From an uncultured Candidatus Hydrogenedens sp. (GTDB lineage: Bacteria; Myxococcota; UBA4151), in assembly GCA_902574205.1 (NCBI GenBank), contig CACGMS010000009.1, positions 1 to 44,459 on the forward strand: 44,459 bases of DNA. The letters are read 5' to 3'. Positions 34,984-44,340 of the stretch are shown in pieces (within the stretch, counting starts at the first letter, position 1; every line of letters starts with the position of its first letter). The notes beneath the pieces were generated by a model. That model saw only the letters and a list, made by a program, of their open reading frames with translations. It did no database searches and had not been told where the DNA came from. The position numbers were made by a program, and so were the translations under genes.

Positions 34984-35860
34984 GGGCACCTACACCGCTT
35001 TAATTACTCCTTTTACCGAGGACGGTCAGATTGATTTCCAAGCGTTTTCATCGCTTGTTGAGCGTCAGATCGAGGCGGGTATTGATGGGCTGGTACCTTG
35101 CGGAACGACCGGCGAAGCAGCCACTATGGAGCCGGCTGAACAAGCGGCATTAATCGCTGTTTGCGTCGAAGTCGCCGCTGGCCGCGTGCCAGTGATCGCT
35201 GGTGTCGGTTCAATGAGCACGCTTGAGAGTGCGACCTTGGCACAAGCAGCTTGTGCAGCGGGCGTTGACGGGCTGTTGTTGGTGACGCCGCCTTATAATA
35301 AGCCGCCTCAAGCGGGCTTGATTGCGCACTTTAAAGCCGTCGCACAAGCAGCTCAGGATCGTCCGATCATTTTCTACAATGTACCCGGTCGCACCGCTTA
35401 TGATGCAGGACTCGATGATTTGATTGCGGTGTCTCAAGCTGTTCCAAGCGTGATCGGGGTCAAAGAAGCGACGGGTGATATCGAGCGAGCGACTCAACTC
35501 AACGAGCATTTTGGTGATCGCTTGGCGCTGCTCAGTGGCGACGATTTTAGCCTTTTGCCCTTTTATTCCGTGGGGGGGCGCGGTGCGGTGTCCGTGGTGA
35601 GCAACATTGTACCGAAAACTACGGGGTCGATTTACCGTCATGCGCAAGCGGGTGATTGGGATCAGGCTCGACGTGCCTTTGCGGCTATCCGTCCATTAAC
35701 TCGTCAGTTGTTTGCAACCACTAATCCGATCCCCGTTAAAATGGCGGCGGCGCTGATGGGTTGGTGTTCGCCGTACTTTCGGTTGCCTTTGGTTCCGCTT
35801 GACGGTTCGCCGCTCGAGCAGCTGCAGCAAGCCCTCCATGCGTGCGAGGAGCTTCGATGA
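34961..35860 (+). CDS. dapA: 4-hydroxy-tetrahydrodipicolinate synthase
   Basis: GTYTALITPFTEDGQIDFQAF; VPCGTTGEAATM; YNVPGRTAY; VIGVKEATGD; likely start GTG 34961. Confidence 0.97.
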   Translation: MLNANSLEGTYTALITPFTEDGQIDFQAFSSLVERQIEAGIDGLVPCGTTGEAATMEPAEQAALIAVCVEVAAGRVPVIAGVGSMSTLESATLAQAACAAGVDGLLLVTPPYNKPPQAGLIAHFKAVAQAAQDRPIIFYNVPGRTAYDAGLDDLIAVSQAVPSVIGVKEATGDIERATQLNEHFGDRLALLSGDDFSLLPFYSVGGRGAVSVVSNIVPKTTGSIYRHAQAGDWDQARRAFAAIRPLTRQLFATTNPIPVKMAAALMGWCSPYFRLPLVPLDGSPLEQLQQALHACEELR

Positions 35861-36576
35861 TCCGTCTTGCTCTTCATGGTGCCTCGGGGCGTATGGGTAA
35901 GGCGGTCGAAGGTCTCTTGGACGGTCGCTTTGCAGTGGTCGCTCGTTTGGACGCAGACAGCTCGGAGGCCGATTACCAAGCGGCGCTGAGCGCTTCTGAT
36001 TTGGTTATCGATTTTAGCACCGCTTCCGCCATGGATAAGTTGTGTTCTGCGCTTGAGTCTGAGCCCCGAGCGCTGGTTTCTGGGACGACGGGAATGACCG
36101 ATGTGCACATGCGACGCTTACGTGCTCTGGCTGAACGGGTGCCGGTGCTCTGGGCGTCGAATATGAGCTTAGGCGTGACGGTACTCAAAACGCTTGTCGC
36201 TCAGGCTTCTAGGCAGCTGGCTGAATGGGACCTCGAATTGGTTGAAACGCATCACCGTCACAAGGTGGATGCCCCTTCTGGAACAGCGCTTACTTTAGCT
36301 GAAGTGGCGGCGAATGAGCGCCCGGGAAGCACAATTGTTTGTGGTCGCGAGGGTGAAGGGCGCAGGCATCCTGGTCAGATTGGGATTCAAGCCATGCGCG
36401 GCGGTTCGGTGGTTGGGCATCATGAGGCGCATTTCTTTGGTCAAGCCGAGCAGATCACCATCGCTCATCGCGCCGAAAGTCGAGATCAGTTCGCAAGCGG
36501 CGCGCTGCGGGCAGCCTATTGGCTTTCTGGTCGGCCTGCGGGCTGGTATGAGCTTGAGCAGGTTTTGGGTTTATGA
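35857..36576 (+). CDS. dapB: 4-hydroxy-tetrahydrodipicolinate reductase
   Basis: LALHGASGRMGKAVEGLL; ELVETHHRHKVDAPSGTAL; ATGA overlap with dapA. Confidence 0.97.
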   Translation: MIRLALHGASGRMGKAVEGLLDGRFAVVARLDADSSEADYQAALSASDLVIDFSTASAMDKLCSALESEPRALVSGTTGMTDVHMRRLRALAERVPVLWASNMSLGVTVLKTLVAQASRQLAEWDLELVETHHRHKVDAPSGTALTLAEVAANERPGSTIVCGREGEGRRHPGQIGIQAMRGGSVVGHHEAHFFGQAEQITIAHRAESRDQFASGALRAAYWLSGRPAGWYELEQVLGL

Positions 36577-37109
36577 GCGGTATCTTTTTGGGGCTTGGTG
36601 GAAATCTCGGGTCGGTAGCTGAAACCTTTGGTGCTGCGCTTGAGCATTTTGAGCAGTCGGGTTGGTTTCGTGTGGTTCGCAGCAGTCGGTTGTGGCGTTC
36701 GCCATCGTGGGGCTTTGAAGGTCCTGACTTTCTCAACGCCGTTGTGGAGATCCAAACGACTCATGCACCGCATGATTTACTCAACGCGCTGCTGGCTTAC
36801 GAAATCCAGTGCGGGCGCGTGCGCGGTGAGAGCATGGGAAGCCGGCCGATTGATTTGGACCTTTTGGCGTGGGCGGATCAAGTGATTGATGAGCCCGGTT
36901 TGACCTTGCCCCACCCGGGAACACCGAGCCGTCGCTTTGTCCTTGAGCCGCTGCATGACTTGGCGCCTGAGCTCAACCTGATGCTCTCGGAGAGTGTAGA
37001 GCGCTTGGTTCTTAAAGCTCGGCTCATCGACCCGAACGTCTCGGTCATACCGGACAGCGACGACTGGCTCAGTTGGTCCACCTTAGACCTTGAGCGAAGA
37101 GCCTCTTAG
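36573..37109 (+). CDS. folK: HPPK, 2-amino-4-hydroxy-6-hydroxymethyldihydropteridine diphosphokinase
   Basis: FLGLGGNLGSVAETF; GFEGPDFLNAVVEIQT; GSRPIDLDLL; LPHPGTPSRRFVLEPL. Confidence 0.95.
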   Translation: MSGIFLGLGGNLGSVAETFGAALEHFEQSGWFRVVRSSRLWRSPSWGFEGPDFLNAVVEIQTTHAPHDLLNALLAYEIQCGRVRGESMGSRPIDLDLLAWADQVIDEPGLTLPHPGTPSRRFVLEPLHDLAPELNLMLSESVERLVLKARLIDPNVSVIPDSDDWLSWSTLDLERRAS

Positions 37110-38182
37110 TCGCAGCCTTGCCACGCAGGTTCATTCGCCTGAGCGCTGCAGACTTCGGACATCTCGTCGCAGTTGGCGCTTTGGCACTGACCGTCTTGGT
37201 CGCAGCTTTCTCCGTCTGCTTTCTTGGCGGTGCATTGGCGAGATTCGTAATCGCAGAACGCGGTGGTGACGCAAGCGGTGAGCATGAGGTTTTGCTCTGC
37301 GCCCTCAAAGCAGTTTTCGCCGACCGCTTTGGGAGCGGTGCATTGTGTGGTGGAGCCGTTCGTACTGATCGGACAGACCAGATCGCCCTCACACATCACG
37401 CCGTTGGAACCGCAATCGGCCCCGGCTGAGCTGGTGAAGCTGGCTTCGGTGCAGGTACCCTCGATACACAAGAGATTTGCTGCCATATTGCATCCACCAA
37501 AGACGTCCGTAGGTCCATCGCTTTCGCAGGTTGAACCTACACCTCCAGATTCACTTGCTGCTTGGCAGATGTCGTCATCGTCGCATTCAAGACCCTCTGC
37601 ACAATTGGCCTGGGCGCAGGACTCACCTTGATTGGCATCGGGTATGATCGGGTTGACTTCGCAGACACCACATTGGTTGTTGCTTGCGCTGCAGGATCCT
37701 ACGCCATCGCCGTCGAGGCATTCTTCATCAATGAAGCATCCTCCGCCTTGCTCGACCGTGCCGGTAAAAATTTGATCGCAGGCATCTGCATTCAAATCTC
37801 CACTGCACGAGAGGTTATTAATTTCTTGCAGGCACGCTGAGAAGGTGTCCGAGACAAAGACTACACGGTCGGCTTCAATCGCATCCTTGATGCGATCAAT
37901 GCCACCTCCGGGTGCAAGGATCATCGATTGGCATGCTGTGTCATCCATCGCTTCAGCACCGAGGCTGCGTAGCCACGACCGCATCGCACGTGACGAGTTG
38001 CACCGAGCGAAGTAGCCGCAATAACTGTCGGCAATGGCCTGTGCAATTTCCGACGGGGTGCTTGGCGTCACGCCGTTACCGCCGCCGCCACCTCCGCCGC
38101 CACCGCCACCGCCGCTCGGCGTTGGTGGGCCGCAGGCGATGGATGAGAGACCGAACAAAGCAATAATGAGTAGGCGCGCCAT
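37106..38182 (-). CDS. Cys-rich secreted lipoprotein with poly-Gly linker
   Basis: Lipobox SSIAC; run of 12 Gly; repeated Cys-rich segments (GGCFIDEECLDGDGVGSCSASNNQCGVCE, NCAEGLECDDDDIC). Confidence 0.8.
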   Translation of the reverse strand: MARLLIIALFGLSSIACGPPTPSGGGGGGGGGGGGNGVTPSTPSEIAQAIADSYCGYFARCNSSRAMRSWLRSLGAEAMDDTACQSMILAPGGGIDRIKDAIEADRVVFVSDTFSACLQEINNLSCSGDLNADACDQIFTGTVEQGGGCFIDEECLDGDGVGSCSASNNQCGVCEVNPIIPDANQGESCAQANCAEGLECDDDDICQAASESGGVGSTCESDGPTDVFGGCNMAANLLCIEGTCTEASFTSSAGADCGSNGVMCEGDLVCPISTNGSTTQCTAPKAVGENCFEGAEQNLMLTACVTTAFCDYESRQCTAKKADGESCDQDGQCQSANCDEMSEVCSAQANEPAWQGCD

Positions 38183-38257
38183 GTGAAGACTCCTCGATGT
38201 GGAGTGTGCATAAGGCGCGCAACGGGCTGGGACAACCCGGCTTCGTTAGTTTCTGTT

Positions 38258-39865
38258 TTAGCGCAGCGTGCCGTGCTTGGCGCGAAACGAATCGTAATCG
38301 CCGGGGTAATCGACCAAGCCTTTCGAGGTCAGCGCCCAGATCCTGGTGGCGAAGGCGCTGATCAGGTCTTGGTTGTGCGTGGCAACCAAACAGGTGCCTT
38401 TGAATGCCGCCAAGCCTTCGCCGAGCGCGCTGATGCTCTCTAGGTCGAGGTGATTGGTGGGTTCATCCAGAAACAGCAGGTTGTGTTGCAGCAGCATCAG
38501 CTCTGAAAAGAGTAAACGCGCACGCTCTCCACCGCTCAGATGGTCTGTCTTTTTAAAGCATTCTTCGCGACCAAAGAGCATCTGACCTAAATAACCGCGC
38601 ACCGCCTCTTGGCTCTCTGCTGGGCGCTTGTTGTGCAGCCATTCAAGCAGGCTCGAGCCTGGCTCAATGGCGCCAAAGTTGTCTTGAGCATAAAAGCCGT
38701 AGTCGACGTTGTGACCATGAGTGATGCTCCCAGAGCCCGGAGCGAGCTGCCCAGCGACCAAGTTCAGCAGCGCGGTTTTGCCGCTACCTGAAGGTCCAAC
38801 TACAGCGATACGTTCATTGCGTCCGATGTGCAGATTCGATTGGTTGAGTACGGTCAAAGCCGGCTCGTGGGGTCCACGTTTTGGAAAGGCGAGGGTTGCG
38901 TCTTCAATGCGCACAACATCTTTGCCCGGTTGCTGCTCGACTTTAAACCGAATGAAAGGTTTTTGGATGTTTGATTTCTTGAGTTCGGTGGGCGTGAGCT
39001 TGGCAACTTGTCGTTCTCGACTCTTGACTTGGCTGGCACGTGACCCGGCACGAAAGCGCTGAATGAAGTCATTGAGCTGGGCAATTTTCTCTAAGCGCTG
39101 CTCTTGGTCGGCTTCGACGCGTCCCCGCACCGCCATCTTGGCTTCGACCATATCGTCATAGTTACCCGGATAAGGAATGATGGTTTCGTAGTCGATATCA
39201 GCGATGTGCGTACACACCTCATTGAGGAAGTGTCGGTCGTGACTGATCAGGATCAAGCTGCCTTGATAGCGGCATAAAAATCGCTTGAGCCAATCGATAC
39301 AATCGAGGTCCAAATGGTTGGTTGGCTCATCGAGAAGAAGGACTTGAGGGTCGCCAAACAACGCCTGGGCGAGCAGCGCGCGCACTTTGATCGATGCGGG
39401 CAGCTCGGACATCATCGAATAATGCAGTTGGTCGCTGATCCCTAAACCGGCAAGCAGTTCACCGGCGTGGACTTCGGCCATGTAGCCATCTTCTTCGGCC
39501 ACCACCATTTCGAGCTCGGCGAGACGCTCACCATCGGCCTCGGTCAGGTTTTCACCTTTGGCATAGAGCATCTCTTTTTCTTGGTTCACCGCCCACAGAC
39601 GAGTATTGCCTTGGATCACCGTATCCATGACCGTGAATTCATCAAATGCGTGTTGGTCCTGACGTAAGATACCGACTTTATCAGGTAAGCCGATACGTCC
39701 CGAATCAGCGGCTTCCTCGCCGGTTAGGATGCGCATAAACGTCGATTTCCCGGCCCCGTTCGGGCCGGTCAGGCCGTAGCGTCGTCCGGGTGAAAAGGTC
39801 ATGTTGACCTTTTCAAATAAAGTGGTGGCACCGAAGCCTTTGCTGACATCGTTTAAGTTGATCAT
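38258..39865 (-). CDS. ABC-F family ATPase (YbiT-like)
   Basis: Two ABC domains: GPNGAGKSTFMRIL, LLLDEPTNHLDLDCIDWL, GPSGSGKTALLNLV, LSGGERARLLFSELML, LFLDEPTNHLDLESI; no TM. Confidence 0.93.
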   Translation of the reverse strand: MINLNDVSKGFGATTLFEKVNMTFSPGRRYGLTGPNGAGKSTFMRILTGEEAADSGRIGLPDKVGILRQDQHAFDEFTVMDTVIQGNTRLWAVNQEKEMLYAKGENLTEADGERLAELEMVVAEEDGYMAEVHAGELLAGLGISDQLHYSMMSELPASIKVRALLAQALFGDPQVLLLDEPTNHLDLDCIDWLKRFLCRYQGSLILISHDRHFLNEVCTHIADIDYETIIPYPGNYDDMVEAKMAVRGRVEADQEQRLEKIAQLNDFIQRFRAGSRASQVKSRERQVAKLTPTELKKSNIQKPFIRFKVEQQPGKDVVRIEDATLAFPKRGPHEPALTVLNQSNLHIGRNERIAVVGPSGSGKTALLNLVAGQLAPGSGSITHGHNVDYGFYAQDNFGAIEPGSSLLEWLHNKRPAESQEAVRGYLGQMLFGREECFKKTDHLSGGERARLLFSELMLLQHNLLFLDEPTNHLDLESISALGEGLAAFKGTCLVATHNQDLISAFATRIWALTSKGLVDYPGDYDSFRAKHGTLR

Positions 39866-40018
39866 CGAGCAACTCCCAAGAGCGTTTTCGGGAGGCGCCT
39901 AGCAAACCCTAAGCCGGCTTACCATGAACAATTCTTCATTGGATGCGGCCCAATGTTTTCAGTTGCGGCGAAACGGCGTTACGATAGCGCCCGAGCTTAG
40001 CGTACTCGAGGAGGCCTT

Positions 40019-41065
40019 ATGTTGCGCGCCGTGTTGGTTTTGAGTTTGTGTGCGTGCGCCACACCACAGATTAAAAAAGCGGTTCCGGGTTTATCGAGTC
40101 GGACCTTATTGATCAACGGTATGCCTTTATCCATCACGCTCAATGAGCCGACGTTGAGCCAAGATTCGGTGGACCGGCTTTTTGATAAGATTCAAAAAGA
40201 AGCTCGAAAGATTGATAACACGTTCTTTGCGACGGGTTCGCTTGAGTTGATTAATAATCAACTGGCAAAGAGTAAGGGCCCCATCAGTATTCATCCAATG
40301 ACCGGTCGGATGATCGCTGATGCAATGCGAGGCTATGAGCTTACGGGCGGCGTCTTTGATCCGACGGTGGGGCCAATCGTTCGGGCGTGGATCGAAATGC
40401 GCGGCGAGCAACCGGCGCCCGCTGCTATTCGCGAAGCGCTCAACCGAGTAGGGTCAGAGAAACTGATTTTGAGTGCGGACTATAAAACCTTGCGTACTCG
40501 AGTGGCGGGTATGCGCCTTGAGCCGGGGGGCTTACGCGACGGGTGGGTAGTCAAGCACATCGCTGCCGTTCTCGCTTCTCATCGTCTGGTCAACTACCTG
40601 ATCAATTTTCGTGGCGCGTGCTGGTATGGTTCAGGCGTTGGTCCGAACGACCAACCTTGGCGCGTGCTCGTCAATGATCACAACACGCAACGTGCGGGTT
40701 TTGTCTCTTTATCGAATCAAAGCTTGTCGGTCTCGGTCAGTTTGGTTCCGCGACCGGATGGTCGCCCGGGTAGAAAAGGGCATATTGTTGATCCGCGCAA
40801 TGGCTTCTTGGTAAGCGAGAGCCGAAGTGTGGCAGCGCTTGCGCCGAGTCCGTTAGACGCTGAGATTTTATCCACGGCGACGGTGGTTTTGGGGTCGCAG
40901 GCTGAATATGCGGTCAGCCGTATTGATGGCGGCAGTGTGTTGATCTTTTACGGCGAGAGCCGAAAGCCTCTTGTTCTCGGGCGTTCGCCGAGTTTTACGC
41001 AGGTCAAGAGTTTAGACGAAGGCACCTATTTTCAAGCCAAGCGCGCCGCGTACAAACAGGAATAA
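40019..41065 (+). CDS. ApbE-like (FAD:protein FMN transferase family) lipoprotein, divergent
   Basis: Lipobox LCAC; GGVFDPTVGPIVRAW; HIVDPRNG; LDAEILSTATVVLG. Confidence 0.8.
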   Translation: MLRAVLVLSLCACATPQIKKAVPGLSSRTLLINGMPLSITLNEPTLSQDSVDRLFDKIQKEARKIDNTFFATGSLELINNQLAKSKGPISIHPMTGRMIADAMRGYELTGGVFDPTVGPIVRAWIEMRGEQPAPAAIREALNRVGSEKLILSADYKTLRTRVAGMRLEPGGLRDGWVVKHIAAVLASHRLVNYLINFRGACWYGSGVGPNDQPWRVLVNDHNTQRAGFVSLSNQSLSVSVSLVPRPDGRPGRKGHIVDPRNGFLVSESRSVAALAPSPLDAEILSTATVVLGSQAEYAVSRIDGGSVLIFYGESRKPLVLGRSPSFTQVKSLDEGTYFQAKRAAYKQE

Positions 41066-41114
41066 AATTTCTCCACCCTTGCGCACAAGCCAAGCAGTTG
41101 CGAAGGGGCTCACC

Positions 41115-42479
41115 ATGCGAGCAGCGATCATTTTAGCAGCAGGTCAAGGAACGCGCATGAAGAGTGCGTTGCCCAAGGTCCTTCATCCGATTCTTAATCG
41201 TCCCATGGTCGAGTGGGTGGTTGACGCCGCACGGGCGGCCGGTGCGAGTCCGATCATCGTGGTGGTAGGCTATGGCGCCGGTCAAGTTCGTGAGCATTTT
41301 GCCGATCAAGCCGATGTGCATTTTGCCGTTCAAGAGCAACAACTCGGTACCGGCGACGCTGTGCGCGCCGGACTTGAGGTGCTTCCTGAGTCGATCGATT
41401 CCGTCTTTGTGCTGTGCGGTGATGTGCCTTTGATCCCTATCGACGAGCTTGACGCTTTAGCTAACGAGCAAAATGGTCACGCGCTCTCGGTGCTCAGCTT
41501 TCGAGCGGCGCCGCCTCATGGATACGGGCGAATGCTTCGCCAAGGTGAGCAGTTGCTCGGTATCGTTGAGGCGAAAGACGCATCGGCTAAGCAGCTTGAA
41601 GTTGATGAATGTAATTCGGGTACGTATTGTTTTGATGCCCAGTTTTTGCGGCAACACATTAGGGGTTTGACCACCGATAACGCCCAAGGCGAGTTCTACC
41701 TCACCGATTTGGTGGCGGCGGCTCAAGGCGACGCTCGAGGGGTTCTTGCTGCTGATTCAGCGCGCCTTGCTGGAGCGAATGATCGGGTGGACCTATCCGG
41801 TCTGACCAAACGGGCTCAGGCTTTAGTTAATGAAGCGCTCATGCGCCAAGGGGTGACCTTTGAAGACCCTGGTAATACCTGGGTCGACGCTGGCGTTGAG
41901 GTGGGGCAAGATACCTTTTTGGCAACGGGCGTTCGCTTAGCCGGTGCGACCCGAGTCGGCGCAAACTGTCAGCTGGCTCAAGGCGTTGTGGTCCATGACT
42001 CAATCATCGACGATGGCGCTCAGGTTCACGCCTATTCGGTTTTAGAGTCGGCGCGCGTCGCGAGCGGTTGTTCGGTGGGCCCCTTTGCTCGGCTTCGGCC
42101 AGGGGCTGAACTGGGTAAGGGCGCGCGGGTCGGTAACTATGTTGAGGTGAAGAACGCCAGCTTTGGCGAGGGCGCTAAGGCGAATCACTTGGCTTACATC
42201 GGGGATGCACAGGTGGGTGCAGGCTCAAACATTGGCGCAGGGACGATCACCTGCAATTACGACGGCGCGAACAAGCACCGCACCGACATCGGCGACGGTA
42301 GTTTTGTTGGTTCGAATTCGACCTTGGTGGCGCCGGTAACCATTGAAGACAACGCTTATGTGGGTGCCGGTTCGGTAGTGACGCGCACGGTGCCCGAGGG
42401 TGCTTTGGGTGTGGGTCGCGCCAAACAGCGCAACATCGAAGGGTGGGTAGCACGCGCCGCCCCGAAGAAAGACAAGTAA
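41115..42479 (+). CDS. glmU: Bifunctional GlmU
   Basis: MRAAIILAAGQGTRMKSALPKVLHPI; LGTGDAVRAGL; left-handed beta-helix C-domain with GAGTITCNYDGANKHRT. Confidence 0.98.
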   Translation: MRAAIILAAGQGTRMKSALPKVLHPILNRPMVEWVVDAARAAGASPIIVVVGYGAGQVREHFADQADVHFAVQEQQLGTGDAVRAGLEVLPESIDSVFVLCGDVPLIPIDELDALANEQNGHALSVLSFRAAPPHGYGRMLRQGEQLLGIVEAKDASAKQLEVDECNSGTYCFDAQFLRQHIRGLTTDNAQGEFYLTDLVAAAQGDARGVLAADSARLAGANDRVDLSGLTKRAQALVNEALMRQGVTFEDPGNTWVDAGVEVGQDTFLATGVRLAGATRVGANCQLAQGVVVHDSIIDDGAQVHAYSVLESARVASGCSVGPFARLRPGAELGKGARVGNYVEVKNASFGEGAKANHLAYIGDAQVGAGSNIGAGTITCNYDGANKHRTDIGDGSFVGSNSTLVAPVTIEDNAYVGAGSVVTRTVPEGALGVGRAKQRNIEGWVARAAPKKDK

Positions 42480-42483
42480 ACTT

Positions 42484-44310
42484 ATGTGCGGAATTGTTGG
42501 CTACATAGGGTCTGAGTCGGCTGCTGAAGTCTTGGTCGACGGCCTCAAGACACTTGAGTACCGGGGTTACGACTCGGCTGGGGTGGCGGTGATCGGCGCG
42601 CAAGGTCTGGACCGTCGCCGGGCAGAAGGTAAGCTTAAAAACCTCAGCAAACGCCTGCGCGCTGAGCCGCTTTCGGGCTCACTGGGTATTGGTCACACAC
42701 GCTGGGCGACGCACGGTCGACCCAACGAGACCAACGCGCATCCGCACCGCTCAGGGAGCGTGGCGGTGGTGCATAACGGTATCATTGAAAATTATGCTGA
42801 GCTTCGCACGGAGCTGCAAGCCGGCGGCGCGGTGTTTCATTCGGAGACCGACACCGAGGTCGTTGCGCATTTGGTGGCGTCGTTGCGCGATCAGGGGATG
42901 GATCTAAAGACCGCTGTGGAGTCAGCAATTAAGCGCCTTGAAGGGGCTTATGCGATCGCCGTGGTCGATGAAGATTTTCCGGATGAGTTCATCGCTGCCC
43001 GCTTAGCGAGTCCGTTGATTTTAGCGCTCGGTGAGGGCGAAAATCTGGTGGCTAGCGATCTGCCTGCCGTGCTTCCTTACACGCGTGATGTGGTGTTCTT
43101 AGAAGAGGGCGACTTGGCTCATATTCGCCGAGATGGTGTGACCATTTATCACCAAGGCGAGGTGGTTGAGCGCCAAAGCAAGCATATCAAGTGGTCGCCC
43201 GCTGCGGCGCAAAAGGGTGGCTACAAACACTTCATGCTCAAAGAGATTTTCGAGCAACCACGGGCCATTAGCGATACGCTGAGCGGTCGCCTTGGACAAA
43301 ACGGTGAGGTGCACTTAGAGCATTTTGATTTTGGTCGAGTCGAAGGCGTGGAGCACATCTCGCTCGTGGCCTGCGGCACCTCTTGGCACGCGGCGCTTGT
43401 CGGGCGAGATTTGATTGAGAACATCGCCGGGATTCCGGTGAGCGTTGAGTACGCGCATGAGTATCGCTACAGGCGGCATTTGATGGGCGCCGGCGATCTG
43501 GTTTTAGGGATCTCTCAAAGCGGTGAAACGGCGGATACTCTCGCTGCTTTAGGTGAGGTTAAGTCGCAGGGTGTGCGGGTGGGTTGTATCACCAACGTGC
43601 TGGAGTCGGCGGTGGCGCGGCTGTGCTCAGACAGCTTGGGCGTGATCTACACGCATGCTGGGCCGGAGATCGGCGTCGCCTCGACCAAAGCGTTTACCAC
43701 TCAGATGGTGAGTCTGCATTTGCTCGCCTTGGGGCTTGCGCGCCAGCTTGGTCGCATCAGCGCCGAGCGATCCAAGGCGGAGATCGAGGATCTAAGGCAC
43801 CTGCCGCACTGGATGGAGCAGACACTTGAAGCGTCGAAAGATATCGCTGAATTGGCGCCTTTTGCAAGCGAGTTTGATAACTATTTGTTCTTGGGTCGCG
43901 GGACCTTGTTTCCGGTGGCGCTCGAGGGTGCGCTCAAGCTCAAAGAGATCAGTTATTTGCATGCCGAGGGCTACGCTTCGGGTGAGATGAAGCATGGACC
44001 GATTGCCCTAATTACGGAGCAGTTCCCGACGGTGGCGCTGGTGGGTGATGACGCGCTCAAAGCCAAGGCGGTGAGTAATATCGAAGAGATTAAGGCGCGC
44101 GGCGGTCCGGTGATTTTAGTAGCGAGCGAGGGCAGTGAGGAGTTGGCGCGTGTGGCCGATAAGGTTGTGCTCGTACCTAAGGTTCCCGAGCGCTTGCAGC
44201 CGGTGATCTACAGCTTGCCTATGCAGCTGCTCGCTTATCATGTGGCGGACCATTTGGGCACCGACGTGGACCAGCCTAGGAACTTAGCTAAGTCCGTCAC
44301 GGTGGAGTAG
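42484..44310 (+). CDS. glmS: Glutamine-fructose-6-phosphate aminotransferase
   Basis: MCGIVGYIGSESAAEVLVDGLKTLEYRGYDSAGVAV; SQSGETADT; C-terminal DVDQPRNLAKSVTVE. Confidence 0.99.
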   Translation: MCGIVGYIGSESAAEVLVDGLKTLEYRGYDSAGVAVIGAQGLDRRRAEGKLKNLSKRLRAEPLSGSLGIGHTRWATHGRPNETNAHPHRSGSVAVVHNGIIENYAELRTELQAGGAVFHSETDTEVVAHLVASLRDQGMDLKTAVESAIKRLEGAYAIAVVDEDFPDEFIAARLASPLILALGEGENLVASDLPAVLPYTRDVVFLEEGDLAHIRRDGVTIYHQGEVVERQSKHIKWSPAAAQKGGYKHFMLKEIFEQPRAISDTLSGRLGQNGEVHLEHFDFGRVEGVEHISLVACGTSWHAALVGRDLIENIAGIPVSVEYAHEYRYRRHLMGAGDLVLGISQSGETADTLAALGEVKSQGVRVGCITNVLESAVARLCSDSLGVIYTHAGPEIGVASTKAFTTQMVSLHLLALGLARQLGRISAERSKAEIEDLRHLPHWMEQTLEASKDIAELAPFASEFDNYLFLGRGTLFPVALEGALKLKEISYLHAEGYASGEMKHGPIALITEQFPTVALVGDDALKAKAVSNIEEIKARGGPVILVASEGSEELARVADKVVLVPKVPERLQPVIYSLPMQLLAYHVADHLGTDVDQPRNLAKSVTVE

Positions 44311-44340
44311 TTTCGCTCGGGGGCAAGTTCCCACACCCTC
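44270..44340 (+). other. Candidate attTn7 region (glmS 3' end plus downstream insertion zone), unoccupied in the visible part
   Basis: Conserved glmS 3' end encoding QPRNLAKSVTVE, the TnsD recognition region in Tn7 biology; Tn7 inserts about 25 bp past the stop. Confidence 0.55.
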
